Positions 1-8,904 of a DNA stretch of 64,000 bases are shown piece after piece. Below the pieces are notes generated by a model. It did no database searches. It was not told the origin of the DNA and was given only the letters and a program-made list of their open reading frames with translations. How positions within the stretch are numbered: the first letter of the stretch is position 1; every line of letters begins with the position of its first letter. A program made the position numbers and the translations under genes. Source of the DNA: Paenibacillus sp. Soil766 (GTDB lineage Bacteria > Bacillota > Bacilli > Paenibacillales > NBRC-103111); NCBI RefSeq assembly GCF_001428105.1, contig NZ_LMSJ01000034.1:376317-440316 (forward strand), given 5' to 3'.

Positions 1-1175
1 CTAACCTGTTTAATAATCGGTCGATCCGGCCGATATCCGAAGGTTACGTCTTGGAAGGTAACGTGACCAATAGGCTTCACCAGATCAACTGCTCCTGGTT
101 CATCCGCTGCTTCTTCCTTTTCATCTAGCACTTCAAAAGCACGTTCTGCCCCTGCAACACCAGATTGCAGCACATTATAGGTGTTCGCAATCTCATTAAG
201 CGGTCTAACGAACTGGCGCGAATAGCTCAGAAAGCTTGCAATAACTCCGACTGTAATATGACCTTTGACAGCTAACACACCGCCAACGATTGCAACGGAT
301 GAGAATCCGATATTGTTGATGACACCAAGGATAGGCATTAGAAAACCGGACCAAATTTGCGCTTTTAACCCAACCTCATACAATTGGCCATTTACGCTGT
401 TGAACTCATGGATCGCTTTCTGCTCACGATTAAAGGCTTTAACGACAAGTAGACCGGATATCGTTTCTTCAATATGACCGTTCAGCTTGCCAAGCTGTGC
501 CTGTTGCTCTTTGAATAACACGCTGGTACGTTTGGTGATTGTTTTGGCCAGCAAGAACACTAATGGAACCGTAATAAGGGTAGCTAACGTTAAGGTGGGA
601 CTTAGAATGAGCATCATGATGAAGGAGCCGACAATCGCTATTGAACCTGTCATTAGCTGTGTTGTTGCTTGCGAAATCGAGTTGCTTACATTGTCGATAT
701 CGTTCGACAGTCGGCTCATGACATCACCATGGGTGCGTCCGTCGAAATAAGCAAGGGGCAGCTTTTGCAGCTTCGCAAACATCGTTTGTCGAAGTCTCCT
801 CACGACACGTTGTGCGAGTCCCGCCATGACCCAGCTCTGCATAAAAGTAAGTCCGCCGTCAGCAATGTAAGAGGCAATCAGAACAATCATCACCACATCG
901 AGAACCCTATAATCAACTTGTCCCCCAGCCATGGCATCAACAGCGACACCAATGAGATAGGGGCCAGCTAAGGTTAAGGCAGCGTCAGCTAGAATAAACA
1001 GAAAGACGATGGTCAACCACTTTCGTTCTGTACCCATATAGGACCATAGGCGGCGTAAGGTGTTTTTAAAATTTCTGGGCTTTACCTTAGGTGCACGCCC
1101 GCCGCGACCCAATGGTCCGGTGATCATCGGTACGTCAGGGGCTTGTTGACGCGAGCTTTCATTCGGCGTTGACAT
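1..1175 (-). CDS. ABC exporter half-transporter, second subunit (partial, runs off window)
   Basis: Reads leftward from an ATG at 1173-1175 and is still open at base 1, so about 391 codons are visible. The protein has a hydrophilic N-terminus of about 45 residues (starts MSTPNESSRQQ), then a six-helix type IV exporter membrane domain, including the coupling-region sequence THGDVMSRLSNDID. The first strands of the nucleotide-binding domain (VTFQDVTFGYRPDRP) are the last part seen; Walker A lies outside. It overlaps the upstream subunit by 17 bp, which implies translational coupling. Family knowledge: adjacent unequal half-transporters of this kind (YfiB/YfiC or BmrC/BmrD type) form heterodimeric drug or lipid exporters. 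The substrate cannot be told from sequence. Confidence 0.9.
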   Translation of the reverse strand, partial: MSTPNESSRQQAPDVPMITGPLGRGGRAPKVKPRNFKNTLRRLWSYMGTERKWLTIVFLFILADAALTLAGPYLIGVAVDAMAGGQVDYRVLDVVMIVLIASYIADGGLTFMQSWVMAGLAQRVVRRLRQTMFAKLQKLPLAYFDGRTHGDVMSRLSNDIDNVSNSISQATTQLMTGSIAIVGSFIMMLILSPTLTLATLITVPLVFLLAKTITKRTSVLFKEQQAQLGKLNGHIEETISGLLVVKAFNREQKAIHEFNSVNGQLYEVGLKAQIWSGFLMPILGVINNIGFSSVAIVGGVLAVKGHITVGVIASFLSYSRQFVRPLNEIANTYNVLQSGVAGAERAFEVLDEKEEAADEPGAVDLVKPIGHVTFQDVTFGYRPDRPIIKQV

Positions 1176-2904
1176 GCGGCAGCTCCTTTCCGAATTGAGA
1201 TTGACATATTTCCATATAAATACGACAATTCGTCATTAACATGTCATGTGTTCCGATGCCCACGATTTCACCATCATCCATGACGACGATTTTATCCGCA
1301 TCCATGACGGAGGTAATCCGCTGTGCAATGATCAAACAAGTAACTCCTGTGGCAAATTCCTTGAGTGATTTTTTGATTTTAGTCTCCGTCGCGGTATCTA
1401 ATGCGCTAGTGCAATCATCGAGAATTAGAATGTCAGGTTTACGAATAAGTGCACGAGCTATGGATAGCCGCTGTTTCTGTCCGCCGGACAAGTTCACGCC
1501 TTTTTGACCCAGCCTAGTTTCATAGCCTTCGGGGAATGCAGCAATAAAGCTATCCGCTTCTGCCATAGTAGCGGCTTGTTCAATTTCTTCACGTGTAGCT
1601 AGCTCATGTCCCCAACGCAAATTCTCTTCAATGGTGCCGCTGAACAGAATGGTGTTCTGAGGCACGATGGCAATGCGATCCCGTAATTTGGAAGGGTCCA
1701 ACTCTCGAATATCTACACCATCCACACGGATCGAGCCGGAGCTCGGATCATAGAAGCGGGGAACGAGACTTACAAGGCTGCTTTTCCCAGACCCTGTGGA
1801 GCCAATGATACCGATTGTTTCTCCTGGAAGGCATGTCAAGTTAATATGCTTCAAAATAGGATCACCAACAGCTCCATCATAGGCAAATGTAACATCCTTG
1901 AAGTCAATGCGGCCTCCAGGACGATGAACAGGTAGGGCAGCACTATCATCCCAAGTCATTTCATTGATCTGATTAAAAACTTCACCGATCCGAGTGGCTG
2001 AGGCTTTGGCCCGAACGAACATATTAAATACCATTGAAATCGTCAGTAGAGCAAACAAAATTTGTGTCATATAATTGACGAACGCTACAATATGACCTAC
2101 TTGCATTTGATGCTGATTTACCCGCCAAGCACCTAGCCAAAGAACGGCAACAATCCCAAAATTGACAGTGAGCAGGATGGAAGGGTTAAAGATCGCCAGT
2201 AATCTTGTTACCTGGATCGACTTGTCCTGATAATCGGTATTGGCTTTCTGAAACTTCCCAGCTTCATGATCAAACCGATTAAAAGCTTTCACGACACGAA
2301 TGCCGGACAAATATTCCCGAATGACCCGGTTGACGTTGTCCAGCGCTTTCTGCACGTTCACGTACCTGGCAAAACCGACCTTCAAGTTCAATGCCACAAG
2401 CACGCCAACGAGCGGAACCACGATAAGTAACACAACGGAGAGATACATGTTGAGCCTGACTGCCATAATTAGACTACCAATACATAGGAGAGGTGCTTTA
2501 ACAAAAATGCGCATGAGACCATTCACAAAATTCTGCACCTGTGTCACATCATTCGTTAGGCGTGTAATTAATGAGGCACGTTCGAATCGCTCAATATTGG
2601 AGAAAGAAAGTGATTGTATCTTTTCAAATAAATCGGCTCGAAGCTCTGTACCGAATTTCTGCGAAACATGGCTGGCTACGATATTCCGAATAGAGGCTGA
2701 AACGGCGCCAAATGCAGTGATAATAAGCATCAAACCGCCCATGCGAAGCACATAATCAAGTCGTTTTTCCGCAACGCCAACGTCCAAAATGTGGGACATA
2801 ATCGTTGGTTGTAGTAAATCCGCAAGCGCTTCCAGCATGACGAAAAACACAGCAACTAGAAAAAGTTTCCAGTGTTTCTTGACATATTTCTTCATAAAAA
2901 TCAT
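1159..2904 (-). CDS. ABC exporter half-transporter with degenerate ATPase site
   Basis: 581 residues: a transmembrane domain (about 1-310) followed by an ATP-binding domain with Walker A GSTGSGKSSL, signature LSGGQKQRLSIARAL and Walker B ILILDDCTSALD. The residue after the Walker B aspartate is Asp where the catalytic Glu is normal. That is the known mark of the degenerate-site subunit in heterodimeric exporters, so the next gene should supply the competent site. It is the first gene of a two-gene leftward operon and overlaps its partner. An AGAGGGG ribosome site lies about 10 nt before the ATG; an internal ATG three codons in is a possible alternative. A YfiB-like role in exporting toxic or hydrophobic compounds is inferred from the family only. 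Confidence 0.9.
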   Translation of the reverse strand: MIFMKKYVKKHWKLFLVAVFFVMLEALADLLQPTIMSHILDVGVAEKRLDYVLRMGGLMLIITAFGAVSASIRNIVASHVSQKFGTELRADLFEKIQSLSFSNIERFERASLITRLTNDVTQVQNFVNGLMRIFVKAPLLCIGSLIMAVRLNMYLSVVLLIVVPLVGVLVALNLKVGFARYVNVQKALDNVNRVIREYLSGIRVVKAFNRFDHEAGKFQKANTDYQDKSIQVTRLLAIFNPSILLTVNFGIVAVLWLGAWRVNQHQMQVGHIVAFVNYMTQILFALLTISMVFNMFVRAKASATRIGEVFNQINEMTWDDSAALPVHRPGGRIDFKDVTFAYDGAVGDPILKHINLTCLPGETIGIIGSTGSGKSSLVSLVPRFYDPSSGSIRVDGVDIRELDPSKLRDRIAIVPQNTILFSGTIEENLRWGHELATREEIEQAATMAEADSFIAAFPEGYETRLGQKGVNLSGGQKQRLSIARALIRKPDILILDDCTSALDTATETKIKKSLKEFATGVTCLIIAQRITSVMDADKIVVMDDGEIVGIGTHDMLMTNCRIYMEICQSQFGKELPHVNAE

Positions 2905-3191
2905 TGGTGCACACGCCCCTCTTTCCGAAGTCCATTGTCATCCTTAGTTAATAGCCATTTTATAACGGATGTCATTTCACGTGCAATATAGGGATTCAAA
3001 TTAAGAGACGACAGAAAATGGGATTCCTGAAAATATGTCCAATGGTTCATGAATATCGTCATGGTAACGTTTTCTAGAAATCAGTATAGTTAAATTGTGG
3101 TTAACTTAGACGAGTGGAGGAGGGCGCAGTTATCCGAATTGGCAAGTGGAGAAACCAAAAGATGAAGGTACGGGGATGGAAAGCAAAGGAA

Positions 3192-3282
3192 AGAGCGATC
3201 TAAGGTCCATTGGCGTGGGAACTCCTTAGAATCGCTCTCGGTAGTGAGAATGAATTTCTGCCCGAAATTCACAGCTCACTAC
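3192..3282 (+). promoter_or_regulatory. Two tandem stem-loops upstream of the sugar-binding protein gene
   Basis: The 449-bp gap between the divergent exporter and sugar operons holds no convincing gene. Within it, 3192-3205 pairs with 3224-3238 (outer arms AGAGCGAT / ATCGCTCT, inner CTAAGG / CCTTAG, one bulged A). Two bases on, 3241-3248 pairs with 3275-3282 (GTAGTGAG / CTCACTAC), enclosing GAATTTC / GAAATTC. A short T stretch follows, then a TTGACA at 3287 for which I see no good -10 at 17 bp. They could be a leader attenuator or DNA-level operator sites for the response regulator encoded downstream. The pairing is clear; the function is a guess. Confidence 0.5.
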
Positions 3283-3353
3283 AATTTTGACACAAATTCA
3301 GTTGAATAAGCAAGCACAAATGATGTGTTTAAAATTGAAGGGAGTTAACGACG

Positions 3354-4682
3354 ATGGGAAAAATGAAAAGCTTACAGATGATGGGTGCAGCAGGTTTGTC
3401 GATGGCTTTAGTTCTGGCAGGATGTTCGTCTACAAAAACGGCAGAAACTTCTCCGGCTGCGGTTTCACCAGCAGCAACACAAGCCGCAACGGCAACGAAA
3501 GCGCCTGAGCCAGCGAAGAGTGGAGAGAAAGTTACCGTTAACTTCTGGAATCCTTTCTCGGGGAATGATGGTCCTTTCATGAAGAAAATCGTGGATAACT
3601 ATAATAAATCACAAGATAAATATACGGTAAAAATGACGATTCAACCGAATGGTGACTACTATAAGCTGCTCGATACTGCGATTGCTACGAAAAAAGGTGT
3701 ACCGGATGTCGCGATTATGCATCTTGACCAAACACCAACGTACATTGCTAAGGATCAGCTGCAACCACTAGATGCCATTGCCAAAGCTGTTGGCGTTGAG
3801 AAAAGCAACTTCCCTCCAGCAACAGTGGAATATTCGACGAAGGACAATAACTGGTACAGCATTCCGCTTGATATCCACCCATTAGTTATGTATTACAATA
3901 AAGATTTGTTTAAAGCTGCCGGTATTACGAAGGTTCCTACGAATCGTCAAGAGTTCGTTGATGCAGCAGTCAAGTTAACAGATGCTTCCAAAGGTATTTG
4001 GGGAGCTGCAATGCCAACCTTCTGGATCCAGAATTTCTTGTTCCCGACGGTATTGTTCCAAAATGGCGGCGATTTCTTAGACGATAAAGGCAACATTGCG
4101 TACAACTCACCTGCGGGTGTAGAAGCGGTTACCTTCATGAGAAGCCTGACTACGATGAAGGTTTCACCTCCTACGGTTGCAGCAGATGGCGATTTCAACT
4201 TGTTCCAACAAGGAAAAAGCGCGATGCACTTCAATGGTCCATGGTCGAAGGATGCCTTCGATAAAGCGAAAATTAATTATGGTGTAGCACCTGTTCCACA
4301 ATTGGGTACTGTGAAACAAGCTGTGTTCGGCGGGTCACATAACTTCGTAATTCCAAAAGGAACAACAGATGCGAATATCCTTGCTGGTGTAGGCGATTTC
4401 TTAAAATATGTGAATGCGAATTCCATTGATTGGGCTGAGTCCGGTCAAGCTGTAGCTTCCAAAGTCGTACGTGATAGCGCAGCTTTCCAAGCGATGACGC
4501 AACAACAAACTGAAGTAGCGAAGGAATTTGAGTATGTGAAATTTGCACCAAAAGTATTAAATTGGGGTCCGATTTCTGACAGTATTTGGAGCGAGCTTGC
4601 AAACGCTCTTCAAGGCAAAAAAGATCCAAAAGCTGCACTAGATGATGCTGCAGCCAAATCAACAGCTGCCATGAAGAAGTAA
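3354..4682 (+). CDS. Sugar ABC transporter solute-binding lipoprotein
   Basis: 442 residues, family 1 extracellular solute-binding protein. A lipoprotein signal ends at LAGC (Cys24), followed by a Ser/Thr/Ala/Pro-rich linker and the mature fold starting KVTVNFWNPFSGNDGPF. It should be lipid-anchored outside the membrane and deliver an oligosaccharide to the two permeases just downstream. The ribosome site GAAGGGAG sits about 10 nt before the ATG. It is clearly a paralog of the second binding protein at 8905: same length within one residue and a matching start of the mature domain. The GH43 enzyme in the same operon suggests an arabino- or xylo-oligosaccharide ligand, as with AraN of Bacillus subtilis. 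That ligand is inferred. Confidence 0.93.
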   Translation: MGKMKSLQMMGAAGLSMALVLAGCSSTKTAETSPAAVSPAATQAATATKAPEPAKSGEKVTVNFWNPFSGNDGPFMKKIVDNYNKSQDKYTVKMTIQPNGDYYKLLDTAIATKKGVPDVAIMHLDQTPTYIAKDQLQPLDAIAKAVGVEKSNFPPATVEYSTKDNNWYSIPLDIHPLVMYYNKDLFKAAGITKVPTNRQEFVDAAVKLTDASKGIWGAAMPTFWIQNFLFPTVLFQNGGDFLDDKGNIAYNSPAGVEAVTFMRSLTTMKVSPPTVAADGDFNLFQQGKSAMHFNGPWSKDAFDKAKINYGVAPVPQLGTVKQAVFGGSHNFVIPKGTTDANILAGVGDFLKYVNANSIDWAESGQAVASKVVRDSAAFQAMTQQQTEVAKEFEYVKFAPKVLNWGPISDSIWSELANALQGKKDPKAALDDAAAKSTAAMKK

Positions 4683-4704
4683 TCATAGCACATCATCATG
4701 GAAA

Positions 4705-4729
4705 GGCGGGTACCCAGTACCCGTCTTCC
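4705..4729 (+). terminator. Intra-operon stem-loop between binding protein and permease genes
   Basis: A 9-bp stem (GGCGGGTAC / GTACCCGTC) with a CCA loop, followed by TTCCC and TTTT, lies 20 nt after the binding-protein stop. Such hairpins commonly raise the level of binding-protein mRNA relative to the permeases through partial termination or 3'-end protection. That role is inferred from position. Confidence 0.55.
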
Positions 4730-4754
4730 CTTTTAAAGCAGAGGAGGAAATCAG

Positions 4755-5651
4755 TTGCCTACCCCATCACATTGGAAATCAAAGCTGACATCAAGCTTAT
4801 TCATATTACCTTATCTGATTGCTTTCTTAGCCTTTACGCTGATTCCCATTATATATGGGTTCATCATTAGCTTGAAGCAATACAACCTGCTAGATCCTGT
4901 GCATCCGTTCGTGGGCTTTGACAATTACCGGAACATATTTACGAATGGAACCCAGGAGAACGACTTATTCTTCATCGGAATGAAAGCCACCTTGAAATTC
5001 GTTGTGTTTTCAGTTCCATTTTTAGTCATTGTAGGACTCGGATTTGCCTTATTATTGAATGCACTTCCAGCGAAATTACGTTCCTTATTCCGTTCCATAT
5101 ATTTCATCCCATATGCCGTTTCTGCTACGGTCATGGCTGTTATTTGGAAGCGGATGTTCGACGTTACAGGTGGATTCATCAATCTTCTCCTTGCAAAAGT
5201 GGGTATTCGAGAGTTCGATCCCGTCCCCTGGTTGTTGGATACGCCTTTCGTGTGGTTTGCTCTAGTTATCGCAACACTATGGTGGACGATCGGCTTCAAC
5301 ATGATTATTTTCGTCAATGCACTCAATGGCGTACCTGAAGATCTCTATGAAGCAGCCAAAATAGATGGTGCCAACGGTTGGGACAGACTGAAGAGTATTA
5401 CACTTCCATTCATTAGACCGGTGCTTATTTTCGTTCTGATCACCTCGACAATTGCTTCTTACAACATCTTCGCGCAGCCTAATCTGATGAGTAATGCAGG
5501 GGATGAGACGAAGGTGCTTTTAATGGGGATTTTGCAAACAGCCTACACGGCTAGAGAAATCGGTTCTGCTTCAGCTATGGCGATTCTGATGGGTTTAACG
5601 ATCATGATTGTGTCTATTATTCAATTCAAAGTCACGAGCAGGAAGGAGTAG
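4755..5651 (+). CDS. Sugar ABC transporter permease, MalF/AraP type
   Basis: 298 residues with six predicted membrane helices, and the conserved cytoplasmic EAA loop (EDLYEAAKIDGANGWDRLKSITLPF) that contacts the ATPase. The start is TTG at 4755, behind a GAGGAGG site at 4741. It pairs with the next gene as the second permease subunit. No ATP-binding subunit is encoded nearby, so a shared MsmX/MsiK-type ATPase encoded elsewhere is expected, as is known for related Bacillus importers. Sugar specificity is not readable from this subunit. Confidence 0.93.
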   Translation: MPTPSHWKSKLTSSLFILPYLIAFLAFTLIPIIYGFIISLKQYNLLDPVHPFVGFDNYRNIFTNGTQENDLFFIGMKATLKFVVFSVPFLVIVGLGFALLLNALPAKLRSLFRSIYFIPYAVSATVMAVIWKRMFDVTGGFINLLLAKVGIREFDPVPWLLDTPFVWFALVIATLWWTIGFNMIIFVNALNGVPEDLYEAAKIDGANGWDRLKSITLPFIRPVLIFVLITSTIASYNIFAQPNLMSNAGDETKVLLMGILQTAYTAREIGSASAMAILMGLTIMIVSIIQFKVTSRKE

Positions 5652-5657
5652 AGGACG

Positions 5658-6488
5658 TTGAAATCACTGAAAATCTTTTATGTGCTGCTTGCTTCCGTAC
5701 TAGGAATCATTTTCATATTGCCGATCTTATGGATGTTTTCCAATTCCTTCAAGACCGATATAGAAGTCATGTCACCGGTATTTCATTTATTTCCACAAGA
5801 ATTTACATGGGACAATTTCCATACCATTTTTGTTGGTGGTGCTGTGGAGGTTCCCATTTTCCGTTGGATGTTCAACTCCTTTTTCGTAGGTTTTGCTGCG
5901 ACATTCCTAGTCATTATACTGGATGCCATGGCTGCATACGCGTTAGCGAAGTTAGATGTTCCTTTTAAAAGAACGCTATTCGCCCTATTCGTTGGATCGA
6001 TGATGGTGCCAGGCATCATTTCCTTTCTTCCGCAATATTTGAATTTCAGTAATTTTAATCTGATTAATACGTATTATGTGCTTATTTTGCCTTACTCAGG
6101 TGGAGCGCTCGGCGTGTTTATGTTAATTCAATTCTTCCAATCATTCCCAAATGAAATTATTGAAGCAGCACGAATTGACGGGGCCAATAAATGGCAAGTA
6201 TTTACGTCTGTATTGATGCCTTCATCCATTTCTATTGTAACAACATTAGCGATTTTCACATTTATGGGTGTATTTAATGACTATGTATGGCCATTCTTTA
6301 CGGTGACTGATCTCGAAATGCGTACGCTAACGGCTGGTGTGGCGGTTATGGCGACAGGAAGCTTCGTGCAATCCTATGGGAAATTAATGGCACTTGCAAC
6401 GTTATCTACGATACCAACTTTAATTATTTTCCTCATTGGTCAACGACAGTTCATTCAATCGATTACCGCAACAGGGGTTAAGCAATAG
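5658..6488 (+). CDS. Sugar ABC transporter permease, MalG/AraQ type
   Basis: 276 residues with six membrane helices and an EAA motif (NEIIEAARIDGANKWQVFTSVLMP). It begins with TTG only 6 bp after the previous stop and is preceded by GAGG, so the two permeases are translationally coupled. The CUT1-type permease pair would form the channel fed by the binding protein at 3354. The following GH43 gene starts 13 bp downstream, so one transcript is likely for all four genes. Confidence 0.93.
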   Translation: MKSLKIFYVLLASVLGIIFILPILWMFSNSFKTDIEVMSPVFHLFPQEFTWDNFHTIFVGGAVEVPIFRWMFNSFFVGFAATFLVIILDAMAAYALAKLDVPFKRTLFALFVGSMMVPGIISFLPQYLNFSNFNLINTYYVLILPYSGGALGVFMLIQFFQSFPNEIIEAARIDGANKWQVFTSVLMPSSISIVTTLAIFTFMGVFNDYVWPFFTVTDLEMRTLTAGVAVMATGSFVQSYGKLMALATLSTIPTLIIFLIGQRQFIQSITATGVKQ

Positions 6489-6501
6489 GGAATAGGTAGA
6501 G

Positions 6502-7560
6502 GTGAAGCTTTTCATGTGGAAATTATGTATGATCATGATATGTATGATGCTAGCAGCAGGGTGTACGAAGGGAGCCACGGAGACCAAAGTGAAAGAAACA
6601 GAAATTGCCGGTTCACCAATCAAGGAAGTAAAAACATTCACTAATCCGATTATGGATAATGGAGCAGATCCTTGGGTCACGACCAAAGATGGGATCTACT
6701 ATTACACACACACAACGGGAAATTCAATTCGCGTGTGGAAGTCTAAGACGCTGACGGGGTTAGCGGAAGCTGAGTATAAAGACGTCTGGTTCCCACCTGT
6801 TTCCGGACCGAATACGTCCAATATTTGGGCACCTGAATTACATTTTATTAGTGGAAAATGGTACATCTACTATGCCGCTGATGACGGTAAGAATGAGAAT
6901 CATCGTATGTTCGCGTTAGAATCCGTGACGGATGATCCGCTAGGGGCTTACGTTGATAAAGGAATGATGGACACAGCTGGCCGTTGGGCGATTGACGGGA
7001 CTACGCTGCAGAAAAAGGATGGATCGCTCTATTTCATTTGGTCGGGTTGGGAAGGCGCTGTCAATGTAAGCCAGCATCTCTACATCGCGCCAATGAGCAA
7101 TCCGTATACGATTAGTGGCAAGCCTGTTGAAATTTCACGTCCAACGTACGATTGGGAATTGGTCGGTAATCCAACGATCAATGAGGGACCGCAGGTTTTG
7201 CTGCATGGTGATCGCATTCATGTGATTTATTCGGCTAGCGGCAGCTGGACGGACGACTATTGTCTTGGCATCCTGAGTACGGAGATGAGTAGTGATGTGC
7301 TCAATCCGACTGCATGGAAGAAGGGTGAGAAGGCCGTATTTTCTAAGACGGATCAAGTATATGGACCTGGTCATAATTCCTTCACGAAGTCGGTGGATGG
7401 CAAAGAGGACTGGATTGTGTATCACGCTGCGAAAACACAAGGCTCCGGCTGGAATCGCAACGTGCGAATGCAGCCATTCCAGTGGAATAAGGATGGGACA
7501 CCGAACTTTGGTACGCCGATTGCGGAGGGCGTGCCGATTCCGGTGCCTAGCGGGGAATAG
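6502..7560 (+). CDS. Surface-anchored glycoside hydrolase family 43
   Basis: 352 residues from a GTG start. The N-terminus is a lipoprotein signal ending LAAGC (Cys21), so the enzyme should sit on the outer face of the membrane. The rest is a five-bladed propeller hydrolase of the GH43 type. The three catalytic acids are visible in their usual contexts: Asp56 (GADPWV), Asp165 (AIDGTTL) and Glu228 (INEGPQVL). GH43 members act mainly as arabinofuranosidases, arabinanases or xylosidases; being the last gene of an importer operon suggests it trims oligosaccharides before uptake. An alpha-L-arabinofuranosidase activity is likely but not proven. The long repeat array starts directly after its stop codon. 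Confidence 0.88.
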   Translation: MKLFMWKLCMIMICMMLAAGCTKGATETKVKETEIAGSPIKEVKTFTNPIMDNGADPWVTTKDGIYYYTHTTGNSIRVWKSKTLTGLAEAEYKDVWFPPVSGPNTSNIWAPELHFISGKWYIYYAADDGKNENHRMFALESVTDDPLGAYVDKGMMDTAGRWAIDGTTLQKKDGSLYFIWSGWEGAVNVSQHLYIAPMSNPYTISGKPVEISRPTYDWELVGNPTINEGPQVLLHGDRIHVIYSASGSWTDDYCLGILSTEMSSDVLNPTAWKKGEKAVFSKTDQVYGPGHNSFTKSVDGKEDWIVYHAAKTQGSGWNRNVRMQPFQWNKDGTPNFGTPIAEGVPIPVPSGE

Positions 7561-8745
7561 CCGCGGGGTGAGGGAATAGCGCCCTTTTGGGGCGCTAAAG
7601 CCGTCGCGCGGCCGTGGATTGCCGCGGCAGCGAAGAGATAGCGCCCTTTTTGGGCGCTAAAGTGGTCGCGCGGCCGAGAATAGCCGCGCCAGCGAAGAGA
7701 TAGCGCCCTTCTGGGGCGCTAAAGTGGCCACGCGGCCGAGGAATGCCGCGTCAGCGAAGGGATAGCGCCCTATTGGGGCGCTAAAGTCGTGCGCGGCCGA
7801 GAATTGCCGCGCCAGCGAAGGAATAGCGCCCTTTTGGGGCGCTAAAGAGGTCGCGCGGCCAAAGATAGCCGCGGCAGCGAAGAGATAGCGCCCTTTTGGG
7901 GCGCTAAAGTGGTCGCGCGGCCGAGAATAGCCGCGCCAGCGAAGGAATAGCGCCCTATTGGGGCGCTAAAGTCGTGCGCGGCCGAGAATTGCCGCGACAG
8001 CGAAGAGATAGCGCCCTTTTTGGGCGCTAAAGTGGTCGCGCGGCCAAGGATAGCCGCGGCAGCGAAGAGATAGCGCCCTTTTGGGGCGCTAAAGTGGTCG
8101 CGCGGCCAAGGATAGCCGCGCCAGCGAAGGAATAGCGCCCTATTGGGGCGCTAAAGTCGTGCGCGGCCGAGAATTGCCGCGCCAGCGAAGGAATAGCGCC
8201 CTTTTTGGGCGCTAAAGTGGTCGCGCGGCCGAGAATTGCCGCGCCAGCGAAGAGATAGCGCCCTTTTGGGGCGCTAAAGTGACCGCGCGGCCGAGAATTG
8301 CCGCGCCAGCGAAGAGATAGCGCCCTTTTTGGGCGCTAAAGTGGTCGCGCGGCCGAGAATTGCCGCGCCAGCGAAGAGATAGCGCCCTTTTTGGGCGCTA
8401 AAGTGGTCGCGCGGCCGTGGATTGCCGCGCCAGCGAAGGAATAGCGCCCTTTTTGGGCGCTAAAGCCATCGCGCGGCCGAGAATTGCCGCGCCAGCGAAG
8501 AGATAGCGCCCTTTTGGGGCGCTAAAGTCGCCGCGCGGCCGAGAATTGCCGCGCCAGTGAAGGAATAGCGCCCTTCTGGGGCGCTAAAGTAGCCACGCGG
8601 CCAAGGATTGCCGCGTCAGCGAAGGAATAGCGCCCTATTGGGGCGCTAAAGTCGTCGCGCGGCCAAGGATAGCCGCGCCAGCGAAGAGATAGCGCCCTTC
8701 TGGGGCGCTAAAGTCGCCGCACGGCCGAGAATTGCCGCAGCCCCA
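7561..8745. repeat. Array of 19 tandem 62-bp double-hairpin repeats
   Basis: The core TAGCGCCC recurs at 7577, 7639, 7701, 7763, 7824, 7886, 7948, 8009, 8071, 8133, 8194, 8256, 8318, 8380, 8442, 8504, 8566, 8628 and 8690: 62-bp spacing, with 61 bp in three steps. Each unit has two palindromes: AGCGCCC / GGGCGCT around a 4-5-nt loop, and GCGCGGC / GCCGCGC around an 8-nt loop (often CGAGAATT). Loop bases vary while stems are kept. In the copies near 7730 and 8595 the second stem reads ACGCGGC / GCCGCGT, a matched change in both arms. The array is far more GC-rich than its neighbours. The period is not a multiple of three, there are no unique spacers and no cas genes, so it is neither coding nor CRISPR. 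A related single palindrome is at 63533. Confidence 0.97.
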
Positions 8746-8753
8746 CACGATAA

Positions 8754-8795
8754 AGAAGCTGAAATCCCCTTTCGGGGCATTTTCAGCTTCTTTTC
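8754..8795 (+). terminator. Terminator after the repeat array
   Basis: GAAGCTGAAA pairs with TTTTCAGCTTC around a CCCC / GGGG inner stem, followed by TTTTC. It closes any transcript reading through the GH43 gene and the array. The long stem with A and T flanks would also work on the other strand. Confidence 0.8.
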
Positions 8796-8840
8796 ATCTA
8801 GAAATCCAAAAATATGTCCATGACTAACGGAAATAGGTCA

Positions 8841-8870
8841 TTGGCTTGCTTCTGCTTAAGTTTGTATAAT
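8841..8870 (+). promoter_or_regulatory. Likely sigma-A promoter of the sensor operon
   Basis: A perfect TATAAT (8865-8870) with a weaker -35 TTGGCT (8841-8846) at 18 bp. It lies between the terminator and the second binding-protein gene, whose GGGAGGGG ribosome site begins at 8891. This suggests the sensor genes are transcribed separately from the transporter operon. Confidence 0.55.
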
Positions 8871-8904
8871 GAAGGCATAGTTCGAAGGCAGGGAGGGGAT
8901 TCAT

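Noticed and set aside
265..971. Rightward ORFs opposite the partial ABC gene
   Set aside because: They are antisense to a clear ABC membrane domain and have no ribosome sites or family features.
7561..8745. CRISPR array
   Set aside because: The whole 62-bp unit is repeated with no unique spacers, and no cas gene is in the window.
7561..8745. Repeat-protein coding region
   Set aside because: The period of 62 (or 61) bp is not divisible by three and no long open frame crosses the units.
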